A DNA stretch of 5,047 nt from DASSUW01 sp036520135 (GTDB lineage: Bacteria > Actinomycetota > Thermoleophilia > Solirubrobacterales > Solirubrobacteraceae). Shown one piece after another: positions 1 through 5,047 of the stretch. The notes under the pieces are model-generated. The model made no database searches, was not told the DNA's origin, and saw nothing but the letters and a program-made list of their open reading frames with translations. The stretch is from the NCBI GenBank assembly GCA_036520135.1, contig DATDKF010000343.1, positions 1-5,047 of the forward strand, in the 5' to 3' direction. Every line of letters starts with the position of its first letter. Position 1 is the stretch's first letter. The translations under genes and the position numbers were made by a program.

Positions 1-59
1 CTCCCACTCGGCTGGTTGAGCTTGCCCGCGGAGCAACGCTCGGCGGTTACGGTTTGCTC

Positions 60-1730
60 ATGGCCGAGATCGCGTCCCCGGGTGGGCGGATCAGTGAGGG
101 CGAGGCCGCGCTCGCCCGCGGAGCGTGGGACGAGGCGCGGGCGATCTTCGAGCAGGAGCTCGAGGCGCGTCCGTCCGTCGAGGCGCTAGAGGGCTTGAGC
201 TGGGCCGCGTGGTGGGTCGAGGACGTTCCGGCTTGCCTCGAGGCGCGCGAGCGCGCGTACCGGCTCAGCCGCCGCGAGGGCGACGCGCGCCGCGCGGCGA
301 TGCTCGCGATCTGGCTGGCCGACGACCATCTCGTGCTTCGCGGTGAGCGCGCGATCGCCAACGGCTGGTTTCAGCGCGCGGCCCGCCTGCTCGAAGGGCT
401 CGAGCCCTCTCCGGAGCATGGCTGGCTCGATGCGCTTGTGGGGTACATGGCCATGGTGGAGGGCGACTCGGCGAAGGCGAGGGCGCTCGCCGTCCGGGCG
501 CGCGGGCTGGGCGTCCGGCTCGGCGTGGTCTCGCTGGAGATGTTCGCGCTCTCCGTCGAGGGCTTGGCACTGGTCAACGAGGGTGAGGTCGCAGACGGCA
601 TGCGCTGCCTCGACGAAGCCACTGCCGCGGCGCTTGCGGGCGAGTACGAGGAGATCGTGCCGGCGGGGTGGACCTGTTGCCTGTTGCTCATTGCATGCGA
701 GCGGGTGCGCGACTACGAGCGCGCTGCAGAGTGGTGCGGCAAGGTCGAGGAGTATGGCCGCAGGATGAGGATCAACTTCGTCAACGGCGCCTGCCGGGCG
801 CACTACGGCGCCGTGCTGACCTGGCAGGGCCGCTGGCAGGAGGCCGAGCGGGAGCTGACGGAGGCGACCGAGTATTTGGTCGAACAGCGGCCCACCTGGA
901 GCGGCCTGGGCATCGTGCGGCTCGCCGAGTTGCGCCGTCGCCAAGGGCGCGTCGCCGAGGCGCAGGAGCTCCTCCATCGAGCCGCGGGGAATGCGCTCAG
1001 CCCAATGGTGCTGGCCGAGCTCGCCCTCGACCGGGGCGATCCCTCGGCGGCTGGTGAGCTGGTCGAGCCGGTGCTCCGGCGCGTGTCTGAGCACAACAGG
1101 AGTCTGCGGGCGGCCCCTCTGGAACTGATGGTGAGATCCAAGGCCGCAACCGGCGAGGCCAAGGCGGCCGCTCCCCACCTTGTGGAGCTGCGCGCGATCG
1201 CCGACGCCGTGGGAACGCGTCCGCTGCGCGCCGCGTTGAGCTTTTGCGAGGGGCTGATCGCGGAGGCCGCGGGCGATCACGAATCGGCGCGCGAGTGGCT
1301 CGAGGACGCCGTCGAGCTGTTCGCCGCGAGCGGGGCGGCATTCGAGCTGGCGCGGGCGCGGCTCGAGCTAGCTCGGGTGCTCGTCGTGCTGGGTCGCCGG
1401 GATGCGGCCGTACGCGAGTTGACGCAGGCGCTCAGGCGTCTCGACGAGGTCGGTGCGGCGGGCGAGGCGGCGCGGGCTCGCGAACTGCTGGGGAGCCTGG
1501 GTGCCCCGCCGATCGCCCGGCGGTCGGGGCCGCGCGACCAGCTCCTTACTCCGCGCGAGCTCGAGGTCCTGCGTCTTGTCTCGGAGGGGCTCACGGACCG
1601 TGAGATCGCGGGGCGGCTGGTGGTCAGCAAGCACACCATTCACCGCCACCTTCAGAACGCATACGCCAGGCTTGGTTGCGGCTCGCGAGCCTCCGCCGTG
1701 GCGGAGGCGAACCGGCTACAGCTGCTCTAG
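60..1730 (+). CDS. TPR-containing LuxR-family transcriptional regulator
   Basis: Predicted cytoplasmic DNA-binding regulator of 556 residues from ATG at 60. The first roughly 480 residues are alanine-, leucine- and glutamate-rich paired helices typical of tetratricopeptide repeats, for example the ALARGAWDEARAIFE segment near the N-terminus and WQGRWQEAERELTEA near residue 260. The last 60 residues form a LuxR/GerE helix-turn-helix: LTPRELEVLRLVSEGLTDRE, then IAGRL and a recognition helix around SKHTIHRHLQNAYARLG. There is no Walker A motif, so within the window it is not a MalT/LAL-type ATPase, and there is no receiver domain. TPR arrays usually bind protein or peptide partners, but the signal sensed is unknown. 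The start is uncertain: TTG at 54 is in frame, there is no convincing Shine-Dalgarno, and the frame stays open to the left edge, so the gene could begin further upstream. The methyltransferase at 1858 lies downstream on the same strand and is a plausible target. Confidence 0.88.
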   Translation: MAEIASPGGRISEGEAALARGAWDEARAIFEQELEARPSVEALEGLSWAAWWVEDVPACLEARERAYRLSRREGDARRAAMLAIWLADDHLVLRGERAIANGWFQRAARLLEGLEPSPEHGWLDALVGYMAMVEGDSAKARALAVRARGLGVRLGVVSLEMFALSVEGLALVNEGEVADGMRCLDEATAAALAGEYEEIVPAGWTCCLLLIACERVRDYERAAEWCGKVEEYGRRMRINFVNGACRAHYGAVLTWQGRWQEAERELTEATEYLVEQRPTWSGLGIVRLAELRRRQGRVAEAQELLHRAAGNALSPMVLAELALDRGDPSAAGELVEPVLRRVSEHNRSLRAAPLELMVRSKAATGEAKAAAPHLVELRAIADAVGTRPLRAALSFCEGLIAEAAGDHESAREWLEDAVELFAASGAAFELARARLELARVLVVLGRRDAAVRELTQALRRLDEVGAAGEAARARELLGSLGAPPIARRSGPRDQLLTPRELEVLRLVSEGLTDREIAGRLVVSKHTIHRHLQNAYARLGCGSRASAVAEANRLQLL

Positions 1731-1746
1731 GCACCCCTGCGGACCT

Positions 1747-1758
1747 GGCCACATGGCC
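1747..1758. repeat. Short inverted repeat GGCCA-CA-TGGCC
   Basis: Two perfect 5-base arms are separated by two bases, starting 17 bases after the regulator stop codon. The site could be an operator half-site pair or chance in GC-rich DNA. There is no T-run after it, so it is not a convincing terminator. Confidence 0.25.
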
Positions 1759-1814
1759 TCGACAGGCTATGCGCGAAGTTGGCCTGACCAGGCGAAGACG
1801 CCGATTCCTCGCTC

Positions 1815-1827
1815 ACCGATACTCGGT
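1815..1827. promoter_or_regulatory. Candidate operator dyad ACCGA-TAC-TCGGT
   Basis: This perfect 5+5 base dyad has a 3-base centre and lies 30 bases upstream of the methyltransferase ATG. LuxR/GerE-type helix-turn-helix proteins usually bind as dimers to short dyads, and the regulator encoded just upstream makes this a natural candidate. The central GATACT weakly resembles a -10 box, but no -35 element sits at a suitable distance. The short arms mean chance occurrence is quite possible. Confidence 0.25.
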
Positions 1828-1848
1828 CGCGTCTGTCGAGAGCAAGGC

Positions 1849-1853
1849 GAGGA
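1849..1853 (+). promoter_or_regulatory. Shine-Dalgarno GAGGA for the methyltransferase
   Basis: GAGGA lies four bases before ATG 1858, with AAGG just upstream at 1844-1847. It favours ATG 1858 over the in-frame ATG at 1753, which has no such site and would add 35 residues lacking the look of the methyltransferase fold. Confidence 0.6.
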
Positions 1854-1857
1854 ACAG

Positions 1858-2658
1858 ATGTCGACTTACCTTTTGGCCGGGCAGGCCTCGGAGCTCGAGC
1901 GGCTCCAGCTTCAGTCGCGGGTCTGGGAGCCAAGCGGCCGGCGGCTCCTCGAGGAGATCGACGACGGTCGCGGCACTCGGGCCCTGGACGTCGGTTGCGG
2001 CGCACTGGGGTGGCTGCGGGTGCTGAGCGAGTGGGTCGGGCCCGACGGGGAGGTGACGGGAACGGATGTCGACGAAGCGATGCTCGCCGCCGCCGACCGC
2101 TTCGTGACCAAGGAGGGCCTGCGGAACGTCGGCCTGGCTAAGGACGATCTCTTCGCCAGCGAGCTTGAGGCGGACTCGTTCGACCTCGTCCACGCCCGCT
2201 ACGAGATCTGCCCGCTGGGGCGCGGCCACGAGCAAATGGAGACCTACATCCGCCTCGCGCGGCCCGGCGGCACCATCGTGCTCGAGGACCCCGACGCGGG
2301 CTCCTGGCACTTCAATCCGCAGGCCCCCGCCCTCGAGAAGCTGATCGAGCTGATCAAAGAGTCGTTTCGGATGAGTGGAGGGGACTGGGGGGCGGGGCGA
2401 AAGCATCTCCACCTGCTTGGCGAATTTGGCATCGAAGGACACGTCAGGGCCGAGGTTGTCGCGCTTCCCCCTGGGCATCCCTACCTGCGCCTCCCGCTGC
2501 AGTTCGCCACCGCGCTAGAGGAGCGGCTGCTGTCCCTGGTGAGCGTCGACGAGCTAGAGCAGCTTCGTGCGCAGGGCGAGGCAGAGCTGCAGGAGCCGGG
2601 CCGCTGGGGCACAACGTTCACGCTCCTGCAGTGCTGGGGCCGGCGCCGCACCCACTAG
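1858..2658 (+). CDS. Class I SAM-dependent methyltransferase
   Basis: Predicted soluble methyltransferase of 266 residues that transfers a methyl group from S-adenosylmethionine; the acceptor is not evident. The Rossmann-fold motifs appear in order. Motif I is LDVGCGALG at residues 43-51 and forms the SAM-binding glycine loop. The acidic residue closing strand 2 is D70 in GTDVDEAML. The adenine-contacting acidic pair is D96-D97 in AKDDLF. A motif IV-like FDLVHAR lies at 108-114, and the post-motif RPGGTIVLEDPD at 135-146. These match the UbiE/methyltransf_11-type superfamily. The N-terminal helix (YLLAGQASELERLQLQSRVW) and C-terminal half (HPYLRLPLQFATALEERLL) probably form the acceptor site. 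The start is set by a Shine-Dalgarno four bases upstream. The gene follows the LuxR-type regulator and ends at a strong terminator, so it is the last gene of its transcript. The exact substrate (small molecule or natural-product intermediate) cannot be told from sequence. Confidence 0.87.
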   Translation: MSTYLLAGQASELERLQLQSRVWEPSGRRLLEEIDDGRGTRALDVGCGALGWLRVLSEWVGPDGEVTGTDVDEAMLAAADRFVTKEGLRNVGLAKDDLFASELEADSFDLVHARYEICPLGRGHEQMETYIRLARPGGTIVLEDPDAGSWHFNPQAPALEKLIELIKESFRMSGGDWGAGRKHLHLLGEFGIEGHVRAEVVALPPGHPYLRLPLQFATALEERLLSLVSVDELEQLRAQGEAELQEPGRWGTTFTLLQCWGRRRTH

Positions 2659-2670
2659 CTCCACTGTCGA

Positions 2671-2702
2671 GGAGGCCCCGCGCACGGGGCTTCTCTCGTT
2701 TT
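2671..2702 (+). terminator. Intrinsic terminator after the methyltransferase
   Basis: The stem has a six-base-pair GC core, GCCCCG (2675-2680) paired with CGGGGC (2685-2690) around a CGCA loop. It extends outward by four more pairs including two G-U (2671-2674 with 2691-2694). CTCGTTTT follows at 2695-2702. It begins 12 bases after the methyltransferase stop codon and insulates that gene from the operon downstream. Confidence 0.8.
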
Positions 2703-2724
2703 GGGGACCCGGGAATCGCTGCCC

Positions 2725-2732
2725 GACCGGTC
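2725..2732. repeat. Perfect palindrome GACCGGTC
   Basis: This 8-base perfect palindrome lies in the promoter region of the VOC operon, about 35 bases upstream of a -10-like box. It could be an operator, but a palindrome this short is also expected by chance in GC-rich DNA. Confidence 0.2.
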
Positions 2733-2733
2733 A

Positions 2734-2772
2734 GGAATCGAGAAGCGCCGGCCCCCGAGCCGCGCCTAGCAT
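2734..2772 (+). promoter_or_regulatory. Candidate promoter of the VOC operon
   Basis: TAGCAT at 2767-2772 resembles the TAGNNT form of the actinobacterial -10 box and sits 37 bases before the VOC start codon, leaving room for a leader of about 30 bases. Upstream, GGAATCGAGAAGC (2734-2746) is less GC-rich than its surroundings and could be the upstream element. The gap from GGAAT to TAGCAT is too long for a classical ECF promoter, so the -35 assignment is open. The position directly after a terminator and before a three-gene operon supports a promoter here. Confidence 0.4.
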
Positions 2773-2799
2773 GACCGCCATCGGCACCACCACGACTTC

Positions 2800-2804
2800 A
2801 GGAG
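2800..2804 (+). promoter_or_regulatory. Shine-Dalgarno AGGAG for the VOC gene
   Basis: AGGAG lies five bases before ATG 2810, an ideal spacing. It decides against the in-frame ATG at 2771, which overlaps the candidate -10 box and would add a low-complexity threonine-rich extension. Confidence 0.75.
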
Positions 2805-2809
2805 TGACC

Positions 2810-3166
2810 ATGACCGGCTCTTCCACCCAGGGAATCAAGACCGTGCTGCATCCCGTTTCCGACCTGGCGACGGCCAAGGAGGTGTACGCCGCCCTGCTCG
2901 GCGTCGCGCCGCAGACCGACGGGTCCTACTACGTCGGCTTCGAGGCCGAGGGCCAGCACATCGGGCTGGTGCCGGGCGGTGGACCGCAGGGCATGACCTC
3001 GCCGGTGGCCTACTGGCACGTGCCGGACATCGAGGCGAAGCTGGCCGAGGTGACCGCCGCGGGTGCCACCGTGAACGAGCCCGTGCGCGACGTCGGTGGC
3101 GGCCGCCTGGTGGCCACCGTCACCGACCCAGATGGCAACGTCCTCGGGCTGCTTCAGGATCGATGA
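2810..3166 (+). CDS. VOC (glyoxalase/bleomycin-resistance fold) protein
   Basis: A 118-residue cytoplasmic protein with one vicinal-oxygen-chelate domain made of two beta-alpha-beta-beta-beta modules. Such domains usually dimerise. Module 1 runs over residues 9-54 (IKTVLHPVSDLATAKEVYAA, then YYVGFEAEGQHIGLV). Module 2 spans 65-116 (SPVAYWHVPDIEAKLAEVTA, then DPDGNVLGLLQ). The SDLATAKEVYAALLG helix and the closing DPDGN turn are family hallmarks. Aligned by eye to metal-dependent VOC enzymes, the first ligand position is T11 and the final glutamate after DPDGN is G113. Only H50 looks like a retained ligand, which favours a binding or non-metal role over glyoxalase I activity. It is the first gene of an operon, with its stop directly abutting the next start. 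The true ligand is unknown. Membership of the fold is secure, function is not. Confidence 0.88.
   Translation: MTGSSTQGIKTVLHPVSDLATAKEVYAALLGVAPQTDGSYYVGFEAEGQHIGLVPGGGPQGMTSPVAYWHVPDIEAKLAEVTAAGATVNEPVRDVGGGRLVATVTDPDGNVLGLLQDR
3156..3159 (+). promoter_or_regulatory. Shine-Dalgarno AGGA inside the VOC gene end
   Basis: AGGA lies within the last codons of the VOC gene, seven bases before GTG 3167. It supports the GTG start and termination-reinitiation coupling of the two genes. Confidence 0.5.
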
Positions 3167-3616
3167 GTGCCGGCCCCTCGCTCGCGCGCTCAGCGTCGTC
3201 GCGACACCGAGCATCGGCTCACACACGACATCGATGTCTGGGTGGCCAGTGCCTCGGCGGACGGTGCGCCGTATCTGGTGCCGCTGTCCTTCGACTGGGA
3301 CGACGACGCGCTGCTGGTGGCCACGCCGACGGACAGCCCGACCGGCAGGAACCTGGCTGCCACCCGGGCCGTTCGGCTGGGGCTGGGCCACACCCGCGAC
3401 GTGTCCATGATCGAGGGCGAAGTCGAGGTCCTCGAGATCGACGCGCTGCCGCAAGAGCGGGGTGACCGGTTCGGCGCGCGCGCCGGCTTCGACCCGCGCG
3501 CGCTGGCCACGCCGTACCGCTGGTTCCGCATCTCCCCGCGCCGCATCCAGGCCTGGCGCGAGGTGAACGAGCTGGCCGGCCGCGACCTGATGCGCGACGG
3601 CCGCTGGTTGGTATGA
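3167..3616 (+). CDS. Pyridoxamine 5'-phosphate oxidase-like flavin/F420-binding protein
   Basis: A 149-residue protein of the split beta-barrel PNPOx-like superfamily, whose members bind FMN or F420 (some bind haem) and act as dimers. The visible core is strand DVWVASASADGAPYLVPLSF (23-42), which has the usual shape of the first barrel hairpin. WDDDALLVATP (44-54) follows, then a SPTGRNLAATRAVRLGLG segment (57-74) with basic residues often used for cofactor phosphate contacts, and VSMIEGEVEVLEI (79-91). The C-terminal PYRWFRISPRRIQAWREVNE is a typical closing strand and helix. It starts with GTG immediately after the VOC stop codon; the internal DNA-binding-free N-terminus (RSRAQRRRDTEHRL) matches a short lead helix. 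Translational coupling and a 22-base gap to the UvrA-like gene place it in the middle of the operon. It is probably a flavin- or F420-dependent reductase of a xenobiotic or metabolite. It is unlikely to be true PdxH, which is longer. Cofactor and substrate are not determined. Confidence 0.85.
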   Translation: MPAPRSRAQRRRDTEHRLTHDIDVWVASASADGAPYLVPLSFDWDDDALLVATPTDSPTGRNLAATRAVRLGLGHTRDVSMIEGEVEVLEIDALPQERGDRFGARAGFDPRALATPYRWFRISPRRIQAWREVNELAGRDLMRDGRWLV

Positions 3617-3626
3617 CGCAACAGAT

Positions 3627-3630
3627 GGAG
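3627..3630 (+). promoter_or_regulatory. Shine-Dalgarno GGAG for the UvrA-like gene
   Basis: GGAG lies eight bases before ATG 3639 and only two bases before the in-frame ATG 3633. The spacing favours 3639, although 3633 would add only Met-Ser. Confidence 0.5.
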
Positions 3631-3638
3631 ACATGAGC

Positions 3639-5047
3639 ATGGCCACGAGGACGGACGCGCAGTCGCCTGCGCTGCACGTTGCCGACAACCACGATCTGAT
3701 CCGCGTGCACGGCGCGCGCGTGAACAACCTCAAGGACATCAGCGTCGAGATCCCGAAGCGCCGGCTGACGGTATTCACCGGCATCTCCGGCTCGGGGAAG
3801 AGCTCTCTGGTGTTCGGCACGATCGCCGCGGAGTCGCAGCGGCTTATCAACGAGACCTACAGCGCTTTCGTGCAGGGCTTCATGCCGACGCTGGCGCGGC
3901 CGGAGGTCGACGTGCTCGACGGGCTGACGACCGCGATCAGCGTCGACCAGGAGCGGATGGGGGCTGACCCGCGGTCGACGGTCGGCACCGTCACCGACAC
4001 CGACGCGATGCTGCGCATCCTCTTCAGCCGGCTCGCGAAGCCGCACATCGGCTCGCCTGGCGCGTACTCCTTCAACGTCGCCTCCGTCCATGGCAGCGGC
4101 GGGATCACGATCGAGCGCGGAGACAAGACCAGGACCGAGAAGGCGACCTTCAGCCGCGTCGGCGGCATGTGCCCGCGCTGCGAGGGCCGCGGCTCCGTCA
4201 ACGACTTCGACCGGTCCGCGCTCTACGACGACAGCAAGTCGCTCAACGAAGGGGCACTCACGATCCCCGGCTACAGCATGGACGGCTGGTACGGCCGGAT
4301 CTTCCGCGGCTGCGGCTTCTTCGACGCGGACAAGCCGATCAAGAAGTTCAACAAGCGGGAGCTCCACGACCTGCTCTACAAGGAGCCGACCAAGATCAAG
4401 GCCGAGGGCGTCAACCTGACCTACGCCGGCCTGATCCCGACGATCCAGAAGTCGATGCTCTCCAAGGACGTCGACGCCATGCAACCGCACATCCGCGCGT
4501 TCGTGGAGCGGGCGGTGGTCTTCACCACCTGCCCCGACTGCGGTGGCACCCGGCTCAGCGAGGCGGCGCGGTCGTCGCAGATCGACGGCGCCAGCATCGC
4601 CGACGTCTCCGCGATGCAGATCACCGACCTCGCGGGCTGGGTGGCGGGCCTGGAAGAGCCGTCCGTCGCGCCGCTGCTCGAGGCGCTGCGCAAGACCCTC
4701 GACTCGTTCGTGGACATCGGGCTCGGCTACCTCTCGCTCAACCGACCGTCAGGCACGCTGTCGGGCGGCGAGGCGCAGCGCACCAAGATGATCCGCCACC
4801 TCGGGTCATCGCTCACCGACGTCACCTACGTCTTCGACGAGCCGACGATCGGACTGCACCCCCACGACATCCAGCGCATGAACGACCTGCTGGTGCGGCT
4901 GCGCGACAAGGGCAACACCGTCCTGGTCGTCGAGCACAAGCCGGAGGCGATCGCGATCGCCGACCACGTCGTCGACCTCGGCCCGCGCGCCGGCACCGAG
5001 GGCGGCGAGGTGGTGTTCGAGGGCACCGTCGAGGGGCTGCGGACCAG
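3639..5047 (+). CDS. UvrA-like ABC ATPase (UvrA2/DrrC type), 3' end outside window
   Basis: The first 469 residues of a UvrA-superfamily ATPase, cut by the window edge; relatives of this compact class are roughly 750-850 residues with two ABC halves. The complete first half shows Walker A GISGSGKSS (48-56, K54), Q-loop VDQERMG (Q104) and the UvrA hallmark PRSTVGT. Zinc-module cysteines are C178/C181 in CPRCEGRG and C298/C301 in CPDCGGTRL. The signature is LSGGEAQR (from 374), Walker B VFDEPTIGLHP (D400, E401) and the switch histidine H433 in VVEHKPE. Only about 124 residues separate K54 from C178, against roughly 240 in E. coli UvrA, so the UvrB-binding domain and the first CxxC pair are absent. 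That architecture matches UvrA2 and DrrC, the daunorubicin-resistance protein, which bind DNA and promote drug tolerance. It is last seen in the VOC operon, 22 bases after the split-barrel gene. Damage recognition without UvrB recruitment is inferred. Confidence 0.9.
   Translation, partial: MATRTDAQSPALHVADNHDLIRVHGARVNNLKDISVEIPKRRLTVFTGISGSGKSSLVFGTIAAESQRLINETYSAFVQGFMPTLARPEVDVLDGLTTAISVDQERMGADPRSTVGTVTDTDAMLRILFSRLAKPHIGSPGAYSFNVASVHGSGGITIERGDKTRTEKATFSRVGGMCPRCEGRGSVNDFDRSALYDDSKSLNEGALTIPGYSMDGWYGRIFRGCGFFDADKPIKKFNKRELHDLLYKEPTKIKAEGVNLTYAGLIPTIQKSMLSKDVDAMQPHIRAFVERAVVFTTCPDCGGTRLSEAARSSQIDGASIADVSAMQITDLAGWVAGLEEPSVAPLLEALRKTLDSFVDIGLGYLSLNRPSGTLSGGEAQRTKMIRHLGSSLTDVTYVFDEPTIGLHPHDIQRMNDLLVRLRDKGNTVLVVEHKPEAIAIADHVVDLGPRAGTEGGEVVFEGTVEGLRT

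Larger units (their letters stand above)
1731..1857 (+). other. Intergenic gap between regulator and methyltransferase
   Basis: This 127-base non-coding gap separates the LuxR-type gene from the methyltransferase. It holds two short inverted repeats (1747-1758 and 1815-1827) and the methyltransferase ribosome binding site. I find no well-spaced -35/-10 pair and no T-tract terminator after the regulator gene. The two genes could therefore be cotranscribed, or the second could have its own promoter of a type I do not recognise. Confidence 0.5.

Noticed and set aside
186..1280. Antisense open frame of 364 codons opposite the LuxR-type regulator
   Set aside because: The opposite strand encodes a clear TPR-HTH protein, and the antisense product is repetitive with no fold hallmarks.
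54..1730. MalT/LAL-type ATPase regulator
   Set aside because: No Walker A or Walker B motif is present in the visible protein; it would need an upstream extension outside the window.
1747..1758. Terminator after the regulator gene
   Set aside because: The stem is only five pairs with a two-base loop, which cannot form a stable hairpin, and there is no T-run.
1453..1857. In-frame upstream extension of the methyltransferase
   Set aside because: Most of it overlaps the HTH-coding end of the regulator in another frame, and the Shine-Dalgarno at 1849-1853 points to ATG 1858.
2798..3850. Antisense open frame of 350 codons opposite the VOC operon
   Set aside because: It spans three genes and their junctions, has no domain signature, and is explained by the codon bias of the + strand genes.
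3219..4490. Long antisense open frame of 423 codons opposite the split-barrel and UvrA-like genes
   Set aside because: It mirrors strongly supported + strand genes, has low-complexity Arg/Ala/Val composition and no recognisable domain. Long antisense frames are common in GC-rich coding DNA.
1..5047. tRNA, rRNA, CRISPR array, insertion sequence or attachment site
   Set aside because: No cloverleaf-like segment, no spaced direct repeats, no transposase-like frame and no terminal inverted repeats were seen on reading both strands.

Overview
The window is GC-rich and densely coding, with every credible gene on the + strand. It fits a high-GC actinobacterium. The TPR-LuxR regulator next to a small methyltransferase reminds me of Thermoleophilia/Solirubrobacterales genomes, but that placement is recollection of family resemblance, not something the sequence proves. 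There are no RNA genes, mobile elements, CRISPR arrays or long repeats that I can see.

Left block (about 1-2702). A TPR-rich LuxR-type transcriptional regulator (60-1730) has no ATPase domain inside the window and ends in a clear LuxR/GerE helix-turn-helix. A 127-base gap with two short dyads follows. Next comes a class I SAM-dependent methyltransferase (1858-2658) of unknown substrate, closed 12 bases after its stop codon by a strong intrinsic terminator (2671-2702). The regulator may control the adjacent methyltransferase, but this is inferred from position only.

Right block (about 2703-5047). A short promoter region with a TAGCAT -10-like box leads into a tight three-gene operon: a single-domain VOC-fold protein (2810-3166), a pyridoxamine-5'-phosphate-oxidase-like FMN/F420 split-barrel protein (3167-3616, zero gap), and a UvrA-like ABC ATPase (3639 to beyond the window end, 22-base gap). 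The UvrA-like protein has a complete first ABC half but lacks the segment where the UvrB-binding domain normally sits. This is the architecture of UvrA2/DrrC-type proteins linked to drug tolerance rather than classical nucleotide excision repair. The VOC protein lacks most canonical metal ligands, so it may bind a ligand rather than act as a metal-dependent enzyme. Together the operon looks like a small detoxification or DNA-damaging-drug tolerance module. That is an inference from family membership and gene order.

No clearly undescribed system is visible. The most interesting points are the VOC/split-barrel/UvrA-like operon and the regulator-methyltransferase pair.
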